64,000 bases of DNA from Verrucomicrobiia bacterium (GTDB taxonomy: Bacteria > Verrucomicrobiota > Verrucomicrobiia > Verrucomicrobiales > Akkermansiaceae), in assembly GCA_030432565.1 (NCBI GenBank), contig JAUIGV010000002.1:62001-126000 (forward strand), in the 5' to 3' direction. The notes under the pieces were generated by a model. That model saw only the letters and a program-made list of their open reading frames with translations, did no database searches and was not told where the DNA came from. Below, piece by piece: positions 17,030-27,700 of the stretch (position 1 is the stretch's first letter; each line of letters opens with the position of its first letter). Position numbers and translations under genes: made by a program.

Positions 17030-19441
17030 TTAATCGATGTAAAAGAATTCATTGCTCAAAAGAAGGGCTTGCGCAAGTTGGGCGAGTGGGGGGAGTCCGG
17101 GGCCCGCGAAGTCGCTTTGGGCATCAGAGATGACTCCTTTGTTGTCCGAGATTTTTGGAGCCCAATGGAAGGACGCGAAGGCGGCATTATCCCGACTGTC
17201 GGCGATGAACCATAATTCGTCGCCCGCTTTGACTTCAATGTTCTCGAGTGAGGTGGGCACACCTTCGGTGGGTTGCAGAGTCCATTCACCGAGGATTTCA
17301 CCGTTCGGTCTCATGATGCGGGCAATGAGGCCATTGCCTTTGTCGCTGGCGGCAATGAAGTTTCCGGAGAGGTTGATCTTGCCGCTTTCAATGGCGGTCC
17401 ACTTGAGTGCGGCGTGCTTGTCGGTTTCGGGATGTCCGCCCTGCGAGGTCCAACTGAGCCAGCCGAGGGTTTGATCGGGAAGCTCCTGCTCGCCCCGCCA
17501 CTGGCCATTTTCAAAGCGGGGAAGTGGTTTGAATTCAAGAGATCCTTTTTGAAGGTAGCCATAGTCCCACGCCCCCGAGGTCCGGCTGCTTCGGGCCCGG
17601 GCGAGCCACGCCTTGGCTGCTTCGGCTTCGGAGTCGGTGGGGTCGCGCTGGAGAACGGTTTGGTAGATGGTCCTGATCGAAGGGTTTCGCCTTGCGATGG
17701 CCCGGGCTTCGCCATGAAGAAAAGGGCTGTTCATGAGGTAAAGCGCCTGGGTTGGAGTGGTGGTGGTGGTGCGCTTCATCAGGGCTTCCTCGGAACCAGG
17801 AAAGTCGAAGGCCCGCATGATGGAGGGAAGAAATCCCCGTCTTGTCTTGGCGTAAACGGTACGGCGTCCCTCGTACGGGGCTTGGTCGAGTTTGAAGGGC
17901 TTTCCTCCCATTTTATGCACAAGGCGACCGCTGACCTGAAGGGCGGAGTCACGCCAGGCTTCCAAATCCTTGCGCTGGCGGTTGGCGCGGGCGTAGTAGA
18001 AATTGGCGGGGTCTTTCTCCTGGAGTTCGGCCGTGCTTCGACTGGATCGCTGGAATGTTTCCGATGTGATAATGTGTTTGATGAGCTCCTTGGTGGACCA
18101 CCCGTTGTTCTTAAGAAAAAGAGCGAGGTGGTCGAGCAGTTTGAGTTGGAGCGGTTGCTCGGTTTGTGGTCCGAAGTCGCCCGGAGAACTTACAAGAGGA
18201 GACCCGGTGAGGTGCATCCAGACCCGGTTGGCCCAAACGCGCGGGGTGAGGGGGTTGCGATCGTCGGTGAGCCGGTGGGCGAACTCAAGACGTCCCGAGC
18301 CTTGGGTGAAATGTTCGTCTTTTTCGCGAAGGATGGAAAGAAAGGCCCGGGGGACGGGCTCGCCCTGTGCGCCCGGATTTCCGCGTTCGTGGATGCGTGG
18401 GTTGAAGGGTTGCGGTTTTTCCCTGAGCACCATGGCCCGGGGAATGGCAAAGGGTGAGGTGGCCTGAAGGCGGGTCACGGCTCCAACGAGTTGGCGGAAC
18501 TTGCCGCGTTGGGTTTGATTGATTTTCGTGCCGCCGGGCAGATTGAAATCGAGAATATCGTCGGGAGTTTGATAGCCGGGGTCGCATTCTTTGACGTGAT
18601 TGTGCACCGCCATGGCTTTTTTTTCCAACTCGGCGCGGTAGGCGACGGCCCCGGGTTCCTGCGAGGGCTCGGCGATGACCGGAAGCTTTTTGGGGACCAG
18701 CGAGCTGTTAAAAACGCCAAAGAGCGCGTAGTAATCGGCAGTGGGAATGGGATCGGTCTTGTGATCGTGGCAGCGGGCGCAGGCAACGGTCAGCCCCATC
18801 GTGCTTCGGGTGGCGACATCGATCCGGTCCGCGATGACGAGGTGGTTTTGCCCGCCCTGATAGGCACGGCCGACCGTCAGAAATCCGAGGGCCGCAAGTT
18901 CCTCGCGTGGGAGCTTCATCAAATCTGCTGCGATCTGGCGGTGGAGAAATTGATCATAGGGAAGGGATTCATTCAATGAACGAATGACCCAGTCGCGATA
19001 GGTGAAGGCGTGGGGGAAGTCCTCGTTGTCGGGCAGGGCCGCGCCACGGGTGTCGGCATAGCGGGCGACGTCCAGCCAATGGCGGCCCCATCTTTCGCCG
19101 AATGTCGGGCGGTCCAAAAGATCGTCGGCGAGGTGGGCGAGCCAATCGGGCCGGGTGTCGGTCAGCCATTTTGCCTTCTCCTCCGGGGTCGGCAGGAGGC
19201 CGGTGATGACGTGGAACGTACGACGAATGAGGACCTCGCGCGATGCCGTGGGCACGGCGGTTAGATTTGCTTCTGCGAGTTTGGCGTCTACGAGCTCGTC
19301 AATGGACCGCTCGTCCGCGACGGGCATTTTGAAGGCCCAATGGTTTTCGGGCGGTGAAACCTTCCCGGGTTTTGGGGAGTTTTCGAAACCAAAACCCAGA
19401 CAGACCGTGAGGGAGAGGAAGATGGAGACGAATTGGCGCAC
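17030..19441 (-). CDS. DUF1549/DUF1553 protein without N-terminal PSCyt1 domain
   Basis: Exported protein of the DUF1549-DUF1553 family, partner of DUF1501. The GTG at 19441 gives a plausible signal peptide (VRQFVSIFLSLTVCLGFG); the frame continues open to 19606. DUF1549 is marked by LIRRTFHVITGLLPTPEE, ERWGRHWLDVARYADT and CARCHDHKTDPIPTADYYAL, a CxxCH heme-like motif. DUF1553 is marked by NPLTPRVWANRVWMHLTGSPLV and ALYLMNSPFL. Unlike the second copy in this window it lacks the N-terminal planctomycete cytochrome c module, and it carries an extra region of about 150 aa before its C-terminus that resembles a carbohydrate-binding or fibronectin-like insert (GWLSWTSQGGHPE). Confidence 0.9.
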   Translation of the reverse strand: MRQFVSIFLSLTVCLGFGFENSPKPGKVSPPENHWAFKMPVADERSIDELVDAKLAEANLTAVPTASREVLIRRTFHVITGLLPTPEEKAKWLTDTRPDWLAHLADDLLDRPTFGERWGRHWLDVARYADTRGAALPDNEDFPHAFTYRDWVIRSLNESLPYDQFLHRQIAADLMKLPREELAALGFLTVGRAYQGGQNHLVIADRIDVATRSTMGLTVACARCHDHKTDPIPTADYYALFGVFNSSLVPKKLPVIAEPSQEPGAVAYRAELEKKAMAVHNHVKECDPGYQTPDDILDFNLPGGTKINQTQRGKFRQLVGAVTRLQATSPFAIPRAMVLREKPQPFNPRIHERGNPGAQGEPVPRAFLSILREKDEHFTQGSGRLEFAHRLTDDRNPLTPRVWANRVWMHLTGSPLVSSPGDFGPQTEQPLQLKLLDHLALFLKNNGWSTKELIKHIITSETFQRSSRSTAELQEKDPANFYYARANRQRKDLEAWRDSALQVSGRLVHKMGGKPFKLDQAPYEGRRTVYAKTRRGFLPSIMRAFDFPGSEEALMKRTTTTTPTQALYLMNSPFLHGEARAIARRNPSIRTIYQTVLQRDPTDSEAEAAKAWLARARSSRTSGAWDYGYLQKGSLEFKPLPRFENGQWRGEQELPDQTLGWLSWTSQGGHPETDKHAALKWTAIESGKINLSGNFIAASDKGNGLIARIMRPNGEILGEWTLQPTEGVPTSLENIEVKAGDELWFIADSRDNAAFASFHWAPKISDNKGVISDAQSDFAGPGLPPLAQLAQALLLSNEFFYID

Positions 19442-19641
19442 GGGAGGTTTACGATCTGATCGAAGGGGGTCTTTCGAGTGGGAAAGGGGGGCTGCGATGG
19501 CTGGGAAGGCGGGGATGAAGAAAGGAGATTGTATGGATGAACCTGACCGGAAGTTTTTGACGATCCAAAGTTCGTTTTTGGGGAGTCCCGGGCGATGCAA
19601 AATCATTGCTTTTGCACAACGGTTGAGGGATGGTCGTTTTC

Positions 19642-20418
19642 ATGAGCGACAAGCCATTGAGCGGAAAGACCGCGGTTGTCTTCGGAGTTGCAAACAAGCG
19701 GAGCATCGCTTGGGCGATTGCCAAAGCGTGGGCCGATGCCGGAGCAAAGTTAATTTTTAATTACCAGGGTGAGCGTCTGAAAGATAACGTTGAGCAATTG
19801 GCCTCGACCTTCGGTGAGGATGTTCCTCTTTATCCCTGTGATGTCACCAGTGATGAAGAATTGGACGTCTTTTTCAGCAAGGTGAAGGAGCACACCGACA
19901 CAATTGATCTGGTCCTGCACTCGGTGGCTTTCGCTCCGAAGGAGGCGCTCGAGGGAGATTTCCTGAGCACCACCCGTGATGCCTTCCGAACGTCCCACGA
20001 CATCAGCGCTTATTCTCTGGTGGCTCTGGCCCAGCGGGCTGCGCCGATGATGACAAATGGCGGCAGTATCGTGGCCATGAGCTATTACGGTGCCGCCAAG
20101 GTAGTCCCCAACTACAACGTGATGGGCGTTGCCAAGGCCAGCCTGGAAGCTTCGACCCGCTACCTCGCCTATGATTTGGGTGCCAAAAAAATCCGTGTGA
20201 ACTGCATCAGTGCCGGGCCGGTTCAAACCTTGGCGGCGCGCGGAATTTCCGGATTTGGCTCCATGATCAAGCACTACGAGGAGCACGCACCTTTGCAGCG
20301 TTCCTGTTCCACCGAAGAGCTGGGGGCGACCGGTGTTTTCCTCGCCAGCGAGGGTTCCGCGTCAATCACAGGTCAGGTTCTTTATGTCGACGGGGGTTAT
20401 CAGATCATGGGAATGTAA
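19642..20418 (+). CDS. fabI: Enoyl-[acyl-carrier-protein] reductase (NADH)
   Basis: Last reductive step of type II fatty acid elongation, reducing trans-2-enoyl-ACP with NAD(P)H. The protein (about 258 aa) is a divergent short-chain dehydrogenase: nucleotide site VVFGVANKRSIAWAIAKA at the N-terminus, VLHSVAFAPKEAL in the middle, and the Tyr-x6-Lys pair within PNYNVMGVAKASLE. The end LYVDGGYQIMGM is the classic FabI C-terminus. I prefer ATG 19642 (MSDKPLSGK) over the upstream GTG/ATG codons at 19630-19641 because FabI normally begins close to the nucleotide site. The next gene starts 15 bp downstream. Confidence 0.96.
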   Translation: MSDKPLSGKTAVVFGVANKRSIAWAIAKAWADAGAKLIFNYQGERLKDNVEQLASTFGEDVPLYPCDVTSDEELDVFFSKVKEHTDTIDLVLHSVAFAPKEALEGDFLSTTRDAFRTSHDISAYSLVALAQRAAPMMTNGGSIVAMSYYGAAKVVPNYNVMGVAKASLEASTRYLAYDLGAKKIRVNCISAGPVQTLAARGISGFGSMIKHYEEHAPLQRSCSTEELGATGVFLASEGSASITGQVLYVDGGYQIMGM

Positions 20419-20433
20419 TCCGCTGACAGTCTT

Positions 20434-20979
20434 ATGGTTGAATGGTTTTATGGCAAAGAAGGCCGACAGTATGGTCCCATTGATGAGGTCACGCTGAGTG
20501 CCCGCATCGCAACGGGTGAGATCGGTCCGAGGGACTTGGTCTGGACCGAGGGTATGGATTCCTGGAAGCCTTTGCAGGAAGTCCGCCATCTCACCCCCGG
20601 CGCGGATGCTTCCCGGTCTCAAGATGCCGGGAGCCAGCCTCCGGGGGCTCCGGTATCACCCTACGCACCTCCGGCCGCGGGGCTTGAGGGCGCCTCCTAC
20701 ACGCCGGGGCCGTCTTTGCCTGTCACCAACGGTCTCGCCATTGCGAGCATGATTTGTGGCATCCTGTCCCTGGTGTTGTTCTGCTTCTGTGGAGGGATTT
20801 GGCTCGGGATTCCCGCCGTGATTTGCGGGCATCTGGGTTTGAATCAATTGAATGCGCCGGGAAATCAACAAGAGGGTCGGGGCATGGCGATTGCCGGATT
20901 GATTTGCGGATATCTGGGGATTGCCTTTTTTGTCCTCATGTTGCTTGGCGGAAACATCAGGAGCTATCAGGGGATTTAG
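20434..20979 (+). CDS. GYF_2 and DUF4190 domain membrane protein
   Basis: A 181-aa protein with an N-terminal GYF_2 domain (WFYGKEGRQYGPIDEVTLS and DLVWTEGMDSWKPLQEV, residues about 4-52), a Pro/Gly/Ala-rich linker (about 53-100), and a C-terminal DUF4190-like region with two membrane helices (LAIASMICGILSLVLFCFC and AIAGLICGYLGIAFFVLML). Such proteins are frequent beside DUF2752 genes, as here, where DUF2752 starts 6 bp after the stop. The function is unknown; the cytoplasmic GYF_2 domain suggests protein binding. Confidence 0.85.
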   Translation: MVEWFYGKEGRQYGPIDEVTLSARIATGEIGPRDLVWTEGMDSWKPLQEVRHLTPGADASRSQDAGSQPPGAPVSPYAPPAAGLEGASYTPGPSLPVTNGLAIASMICGILSLVLFCFCGGIWLGIPAVICGHLGLNQLNAPGNQQEGRGMAIAGLICGYLGIAFFVLMLLGGNIRSYQGI

Positions 20980-20985
20980 AGCCGG

Positions 20986-21399
20986 ATGAATCCTCCACCG
21001 ATCAGGGGAAGGTGGCCGCGCTGGATCTTGTTGATGCCAGTTGCGGCAGTGCTCTTGTCCGCGGCCCCCTGGTTGGGCGAACGAATGCCCGACTGCTTGT
21101 TTCACGAGACGACGGGGCTACTTTGTCCGGGTTGCGGAGCCACGAGATCGGCCGTGGCGCTTCATGGAGGAGATTGGGGTGCGGCAATGAGAAACAATAT
21201 TCTCGTCGTGAGCGGGCTCGTTTTGGGAGGGCTCTGGATCGTCCTTGCGGGAGCAGGGGAGAAGTTCCCCGGCGTCGGAGCGCTTCGCTTTTTTCGTTTC
21301 CGGCTTTGGTTTTTATGGGGGATTCTGGGAGCGCTGTTGGTATTCGCGCTCCTCAGAAATATTCCGGCAATGGAATTTCTCCGGCCGGTTTCCCGCTAG
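20986..21399 (+). CDS. DUF2752 small membrane protein
   Basis: A 137-aa polytopic membrane protein. The segment LFHETTGLLCPGCGATRSAV (about residues 38-57) followed by DWGAAMRNN is the DUF2752 signature, including the paired cysteines CPGCG. There are about three hydrophobic helices. The function is unknown. It follows the GYF_2 gene by 6 bp and is convergent with the tricorn-like gene, with only 3 bp between the stops. Confidence 0.88.
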   Translation: MNPPPIRGRWPRWILLMPVAAVLLSAAPWLGERMPDCLFHETTGLLCPGCGATRSAVALHGGDWGAAMRNNILVVSGLVLGGLWIVLAGAGEKFPGVGALRFFRFRLWFLWGILGALLVFALLRNIPAMEFLRPVSR

Positions 21400-21402
21400 C
21401 GT

Positions 21403-24400
21403 TTACCGCTTGGACCGGTAAACCGGCGGGGCCAGATTCAGGCTGCGCTCTTTAACTTCCTTTTTGAGAACTTCGATGGCTTTGTCGAGTTGAGGATCTT
21501 TTCCTGAGTTTAATTCCCCCGGTTTGACATCGACGATGAAGTGCGGAACCGCGCCGTAAAGTTCCATATCCTCGCCGTTTTGGGGGAGAAACCAACCGCG
21601 ACCCGGCAGACGCATGCGACCAAGCCCGAGAATGTTCGCGGAGCCGGTGGAGATCACCCCTCCGGCAGTCGGAATCCCGACGACCTTGCCCCGGTCCAGG
21701 GTCTTGATGGCGTGGGAAAAGATTTCGGCATTGGAAAATGAATTTTGGTTGCAGATCACGACGATGGGCTTGTTCCATCTCGCATAGACGTGACGATCCT
21801 GCGGGTAGCCGATCGCGCCATTGCGGCCCACGGTGTAGGCGTGGAGTGGTTGGGTCAAAACGGTCAGAAGGTGATCGCAGGTGAAGCCACCTCCGTTGTC
21901 CCGGACATCAATGATGAGGCCGTCCTTGCCGGCTCCCCGCTCATAGATGTGGTGTTCAAATTTCTCGAATTCATCCCACATCATGCGGGCCACGTGGAGG
22001 TAGCCCAGCTTGTTTCCGGTGGCTTTTTTGACGCGGGCATTCCGCTCGTCGAGATGGGCGGAATTGGCCAGCGCCCTGGCCTGGGCATAGCTGATCGGGC
22101 GGATGATGACTTCGCGGGGTTCCTCATCCTTTTCCCCTTTGACGGTGAGGGTGATGTCGCGATCAAGACGGCCATTGAGGGTGCGGGTGAGCGAGACATC
22201 GGAACGGATGGCCTGGTCATCCACCTTGAGAATTCGGTCGCCAATCTTGAGGCGGCTGCCGGGACGGTCGGCGGGTCCGTTGGGATGTACGAAGGTCACC
22301 TGGTTTGTTTTGTCGAGACGAACGCCAAGGTGCGGGGTGTAGTTACGCCACGCTTCGTTAAACTTCCACTCCTTGGGGAAGTCGGCGGGGTAGAAGCCCA
22401 TGTGGGAGGCATTGAGTTCACCCAAGAGAAGCGCCATGACACGGCTGTATTCTTCCTTGGTCGGGGCATTGGCGGCAGCGAGTTCATATTTGGTACGGAT
22501 CTTGTCCCAGTCGCGGTTGTTGAGGTTGCCATCGTAAAAGCGGTCCCTAAGGATCCGCCAGGCCAACTTGAAGCCCATTCGCTGGTATTGCGCGCGGTCC
22601 CGGTCCATCGGGATGGTGAATGAGTAGCTGGAAAGACGCCCTTTGCTGAAGAAAGAGGGAACGCCGTTGGCGACCAGATAGATCTTATCGTTGTCGCGGT
22701 AGCGGACGATGGGGCCGCTGGCTTTCGCCATCACCGCGGGTTTCGCTCCGGCTTTCACGGCAACCTGGTAAATACTGCCACCGGTTTGGAAGGTCAGGTT
22801 CTTTGAGTCGGGCATCCAGTAAAGTCGGGATGGGCTCATGCCGTTAAGGGGGATCCGTTGAATCCTCTTGTGGAGATCTTCAAAGTCGATGGGAGCCTCC
22901 TCCTCCTTTTTTGGCTCTTCCTTCGGTGTTTCCTGTTTTTCGGCAGCGGGTGACTCCTCCTCCTTCTTCTCCTCTTCTTTGTATTGAGGGTCTTTCGACA
23001 TGGCCCGGCGGGCTGATTCGATGCGTGCATCACGGTCGCTGCGGAAGTGGGTCTCACGCTTGAGATGAACAAAGAAGAGGTCGGTCTGGGTCGAGTGACG
23101 ACGGCCTGCAAATGCGAGGATTTTGCCATCGGGAGACCAGACCGGAGAGTAATCGCTGTCGGGATGACGGGACACGTTGACCGGCTCGCTTTTGCCATCG
23201 GTCGCGATGATGTAGATGTCACTGTTGTAATTATAATCTTCGACCGCGTAGGCGATGTGCTTGCCATCGGGTGACCAGACATAAGAAGGGGAGTCCCACT
23301 TTTCGATGAGCTTGCGGGCTTCCGAGCCATCGGGTTTTGCAAGGTAGAGAGTCCCAGGGTATTCCACGTAGGCGATCAATTCTTCGTTCGGGCTCAGGGA
23401 GAAGCCGGATTTCTCCATGGAACCCTTGGTGATTGGTTCGTGATCAAAAGACTCCGCATTCCACCAAAACTCCTTGGGGTCGGTTTTCGACATGCGCCAG
23501 TAGTTGACGACGATGCCGTTGTCTTTTTTGTAGTAAATGTATTTTCCGTTTTTGGCGAAGTAGATATCGGACTCGAGAGCCGGGGAGTCGGTGAGACGAT
23601 TGGGTTCCTTGAGGACGGTGTCCATGGCCCAGATTTCTCCCCCGGCCTCGAAGGCCCATTCCAGACCGGTTGGGGTGACTGCGGCGTCACGAGTGGACTT
23701 AAACGTCAGAGCCTCACTGGTGGGATGCTCAAGAGTGGTCCGGTGATAGAGATCGATTTTTGCCGGGCTGGCTTTGCCCTTGGTGGAGATTTGGTGGAGG
23801 TCGAAGAGGTGGCGGTAAACGATGGTCTTGCCGTCAGCCGAAAGGGCGGGGGCGAAGACGCTGTCATCCGGGTGCCGGGTGATCTGGCGATCTCCTTTTT
23901 TACCGAATTGGTGGTGCCAAATATTGTGTGCACCGGATCGGCTGGTGACGTAGTAGAAGGATTTTCCGTCGGGTGCCCAGACCGGGTAGCGGCAGCCGGT
24001 TTTGTCTTTGACGGGTTCGGTGAAGGTCTTTTTTTCGAAATCGTAGAGCCAAATCCGAGAGGCTTGCGCTCCCTCGTATCCCTTGCGGTAAGTCGGGGCT
24101 CCGTCGCGCACAAGGAGGAGCTTTTTGCCATTTGGCGAGTAGCGGCCGTATCGGGCATTCGCGTCGAAGAGAATTTCTTCGTCCTTGTTCGGATCCAGGG
24201 CTTTTTTGATGAGGCGGTAGGGCCGACGACCGCCATGATCGCGGTATCCCCGGACCAGGATGGCGGGCTCTGTGGGATGGAGGTCCTCCAGCGCGCTTCC
24301 TTCCGAGTGGAAGGTGATTTGCTCCGGGTTGCCCCCTTGGATGGGAATTCGAAAAACCTGCTCCGAGCCGGTTCGATCTGAATTAAAAAAGACAAATTTT

Positions 24401-24663
24401 CCGTCCCTGGAGACCTTGGGGGTGTCATCGGGTGCGGGATGATAAGTGAGTCTGCTGGCTTCGCCTCCCTGGAGGGAGCTGGTCCAGATATCTCCGGCCC
24501 ACGCAAAGACGAGAGTGCTGGAATCCGGGGTGATGGTTGCGGTGGAGGGCAGTTTGATTTCCCCCATTCCGTGTGCGGTCCCCGCGATGAGGATTGGAGC
24601 AGCGGATCTGGAAAGATGGCGGACTAAAATTCGGGGCAGCGTGAAAGGCGTCGAACGAAGCAT
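21403..24663 (-). CDS. Tricorn-like protease: beta-propellers, PDZ and S41 peptidase
   Basis: A 1086-aa exported peptidase homologous to tricorn protease, which degrades oligopeptides. An N-terminal hydrophobic stretch looks like a signal peptide. Residues about 40-650 are TolB/WD40-like beta-propeller blades with repeats such as YPVWAPDGKSFYYVTSRSG and PDSDYSPVWSPDGKILAFAG. A PDZ domain follows (NGPADRPGSRLKIGDRILKV), then the C-terminal S41 domain with IIDVRDNGGGFTCDHLL and catalytic NQNSFSNAEIFSHA. Around residues 560-600 there is a Lys/Glu-rich low-complexity insert between propeller and C-terminal modules. It is the last ordinary gene before the leader-distal end of the CRISPR array. Confidence 0.93.
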   Translation of the reverse strand: MLRSTPFTLPRILVRHLSRSAAPILIAGTAHGMGEIKLPSTATITPDSSTLVFAWAGDIWTSSLQGGEASRLTYHPAPDDTPKVSRDGKFVFFNSDRTGSEQVFRIPIQGGNPEQITFHSEGSALEDLHPTEPAILVRGYRDHGGRRPYRLIKKALDPNKDEEILFDANARYGRYSPNGKKLLLVRDGAPTYRKGYEGAQASRIWLYDFEKKTFTEPVKDKTGCRYPVWAPDGKSFYYVTSRSGAHNIWHHQFGKKGDRQITRHPDDSVFAPALSADGKTIVYRHLFDLHQISTKGKASPAKIDLYHRTTLEHPTSEALTFKSTRDAAVTPTGLEWAFEAGGEIWAMDTVLKEPNRLTDSPALESDIYFAKNGKYIYYKKDNGIVVNYWRMSKTDPKEFWWNAESFDHEPITKGSMEKSGFSLSPNEELIAYVEYPGTLYLAKPDGSEARKLIEKWDSPSYVWSPDGKHIAYAVEDYNYNSDIYIIATDGKSEPVNVSRHPDSDYSPVWSPDGKILAFAGRRHSTQTDLFFVHLKRETHFRSDRDARIESARRAMSKDPQYKEEEKKEEESPAAEKQETPKEEPKKEEEAPIDFEDLHKRIQRIPLNGMSPSRLYWMPDSKNLTFQTGGSIYQVAVKAGAKPAVMAKASGPIVRYRDNDKIYLVANGVPSFFSKGRLSSYSFTIPMDRDRAQYQRMGFKLAWRILRDRFYDGNLNNRDWDKIRTKYELAAANAPTKEEYSRVMALLLGELNASHMGFYPADFPKEWKFNEAWRNYTPHLGVRLDKTNQVTFVHPNGPADRPGSRLKIGDRILKVDDQAIRSDVSLTRTLNGRLDRDITLTVKGEKDEEPREVIIRPISYAQARALANSAHLDERNARVKKATGNKLGYLHVARMMWDEFEKFEHHIYERGAGKDGLIIDVRDNGGGFTCDHLLTVLTQPLHAYTVGRNGAIGYPQDRHVYARWNKPIVVICNQNSFSNAEIFSHAIKTLDRGKVVGIPTAGGVISTGSANILGLGRMRLPGRGWFLPQNGEDMELYGAVPHFIVDVKPGELNSGKDPQLDKAIEVLKKEVKERSLNLAPPVYRSKR

Positions 24664-24744
24664 GACGAAACCCTGCTCGATTTTCTGAAAAAGCCAAGGT
24701 GGGAAATGAAGCTCTTGTTTTCGCCATTTAGAGGGACGCTACGC

Positions 24745-24776
24745 GTATTAATCCACGCCCCCGTGAAGGGGGCGAC
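24745..24776 (-). repeat. Degenerate leader-distal terminal CRISPR repeat
   Basis: The left-most repeat begins GTATTAATCC instead of GTTTCAATCC (two changes at positions 3 and 5 in plus-strand orientation, i.e. in the ATTGAAAC handle on the transcribed strand). Degeneration at one end marks the leader-distal end and confirms that spacers nearest 31654 are the youngest. Confidence 0.9.
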
Positions 24777-27700
24777 GCCAATCTGACCTCATCGGCACCT
24801 TTCGACAGCGTTTCAATCCACGCCCCCGTGAAGGGGGCGACTCGAGACGGACGCACGACACGAGACAAGACGGGAGTTTCAATCCACGCCCCCGTGAAGG
24901 GGGCGACGATCTCAAGGTTTTCCAGAGGTTTGTTTTTCGCGTTTCAATCCACGCCCCCGTGAAGGGGGCGACCCGGATTATCTCCACCGTTGGAGAGAAG
25001 ATGACGGTTTCAATCCACGCCCCCGTGAAGGGGGCGACTGGGCAATTGACAGAGAGTTTCAAAAACTGAAAGTTTCAATCCACGCCCCCGTGAAGGGGGC
25101 GACATCATTGGCCTCTTCGCCAGCTTCGCCCGCGCGGGTTTCAATCCACGCCCCCGTGAAGGGGGCGACTGGCAGCGGTGGCCCTCACCCAGTTGGTCGA
25201 GAGTTTCAATCCACGCCCCCGTGAAGGGGGCGACGAGGAGTGCTGTTGCTGCCTGCATCGGGTGGACTGTTTCAATCCACGCCCCCGTGAAGGGGGCGAC
25301 CGTCGAACTGCCGAAAACCTACTTCGCTCCTACGTTTCAATCCACGCCCCCGTGAAGGGGGCGACGATGGAATTAACCCGGAAAAGCGGTCAGAGATCGT
25401 TTCAATCCACGCCCCCGTGAAGGGGGCGACTAGAGGCGATCAATCTCGCCTTGGATTGGCAGCGTTTCAATCCACGCCCCCGTGAAGGGGGCGACCTCAA
25501 TACGTCGAGCCGCGCATGGTGGGCGGCAAGTTTCAATCCACGCCCCCGTGAAGGGGGCGACGATGCCTTCGGCTTCATTGGTTCCACTTCCATGGTTTCA
25601 ATCCACGCCCCCGTGAAGGGGGCGACCAAGCTTCCCGTTTAGCTCTTTGGCTCTGACTTGTTTCAATCCACGCCCCCGTGAAGGGGGCGACAAACTCAGG
25701 CGCATTGAATTTAAACATCTTGTCGTTTCAATCCACGCCCCCGTGAAGGGGGCGACGCGGATCGATGGCGACGGGCAGCTTGTGGTGGCGTTTCAATCCA
25801 CGCCCCCGTGAAGGGGGCGACAATCGCCATCGAAAAACAACTCATCAAGGCCATGGTTTCAATCCACGCCCCCGTGAAGGGGGCGACCGTTGCCGTTGCT
25901 GCATTGTCCTTGACTTCATCAAGTTTCAATCCACGCCCCCGTGAAGGGGGCGACTGCAGCACATCAAAAACATTCGGCACTACTACGAGTTTCAATCCAC
26001 GCCCCCGTGAAGGGGGCGACTGCCTTCAGCATCAGTCAAACGAATGTCATAATAGTTTCAATCCACGCCCCCGTGAAGGGGGCGACGAGGCTCCTGAGCA
26101 CTCACAGGAGGAAGAACCCGTTTCAATCCACGCCCCCGTGAAGGGGGCGACACGAGGTTGCTGATGCGGACCCAGACCCAGTGAGGTTTCAATCCACGCC
26201 CCCGTGAAGGGGGCGACCGCTTGCCCCGAAAGTTACGAACATTGTTTGGCTGTTTCAATCCACGCCCCCGTGAAGGGGGCGACTATTTCCCGTCTTCGAT
26301 TCTTAGGACAAATTCCTGTTTCAATCCACGCCCCCGTGAAGGGGGCGACTCGGAAACCCTGCCCCATGACGACCCATCGACAGTTTCAATCCACGCCCCC
26401 GTGAAGGGGGCGACCGCCCCTTGCGGACAAACTTGTGATAATCGTGAGTTTCAATCCACGCCCCCGTGAAGGGGGCGACCTGGGACAAGTTCGCCACGAG
26501 TCCGAGCGTTGAGTTTCAATCCACGCCCCCGTGAAGGGGGCGACAGTTGCGACCGTTAGCTGTCACGGCTGATTCTACGTTTCAATCCACGCCCCCGTGA
26601 AGGGGGCGACCGATCCACCATCGGCAAGATTGCTTGGAACATTGTTTCAATCCACGCCCCCGTGAAGGGGGCGACCATCAGCCTGCGTTACCTCGGTCGA
26701 TTCCTTCAAGTTTCAATCCACGCCCCCGTGAAGGGGGCGACTTGTCACTGAGTGCGCGGCCGAGGATGGCGAATGTTTCAATCCACGCCCCCGTGAAGGG
26801 GGCGACATGAAATGTTACGGGAGCGCGGGGTGAATACCAGTGTTTCAATCCACGCCCCCGTGAAGGGGGCGACGGTTGAAAAACACGCGGCCGGGCGGGA
26901 GCCGGTGTTTCAATCCACGCCCCCGTGAAGGGGGCGACATCCGCAAGCGGCGTGTTCCCAACCGGCAAATTGTTTCAATCCACGCCCCCGTGAAGGGGGC
27001 GACCCCTGATAAATAATCTCACTCCCCGTCTCCAAGGTTTCAATCCACGCCCCCGTGAAGGGGGCGACGGAGGGCTGGAAAATGATCACTTATGATGCAA
27101 TGTTTCAATCCACGCCCCCGTGAAGGGGGCGACCGCTGACAATGTTCTCGACCTTACGGGTAACGGGTTTCAATCCACGCCCCCGTGAAGGGGGCGACGA
27201 GGGGCCTGACGGCTGGCAGGATGCTTTCCGGGTTTCAATCCACGCCCCCGTGAAGGGGGCGACGGTGCGTTCTGTGCTGGTTGTGAGCAGTGTCTTGTTT
27301 CAATCCACGCCCCCGTGAAGGGGGCGACCTCGTGATGATGCGGGAGATTGAGCAGGAAGGGGTTTCAATCCACGCCCCCGTGAAGGGGGCGACGCATAAT
27401 CTCCCATAATCACCGCCAATCCATCTTGTTTCAATCCACGCCCCCGTGAAGGGGGCGACGCCCGGCCCACTTCTTTTAACATCCGTTCCGCGTGTTTCAA
27501 TCCACGCCCCCGTGAAGGGGGCGACTTCAACGTGGATCTCACCCACTCCTCCGGAGCTGGTTTCAATCCACGCCCCCGTGAAGGGGGCGACGATAGCGGT
27601 CACTGGCCGAGCCGATGGAGTAGGTTTCAATCCACGCCCCCGTGAAGGGGGCGACCACGATTCGAGGCTCACCCCGTCCCTCGGTCCGGGTTTCAATCCA

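Noticed and set aside
17273-18457. 394-codon open frame on the plus strand
   Set aside because: Antisense to the DUF1549/DUF1553 gene with Gly/Val-rich shadow composition and no recognisable motif.
25039-25071. Spacer containing GTTTCAAAAACTGAAA, looked like a partial repeat
   Set aside because: Only GTTTCAA matches the repeat start; the rest is ordinary spacer of normal length (33 bp).
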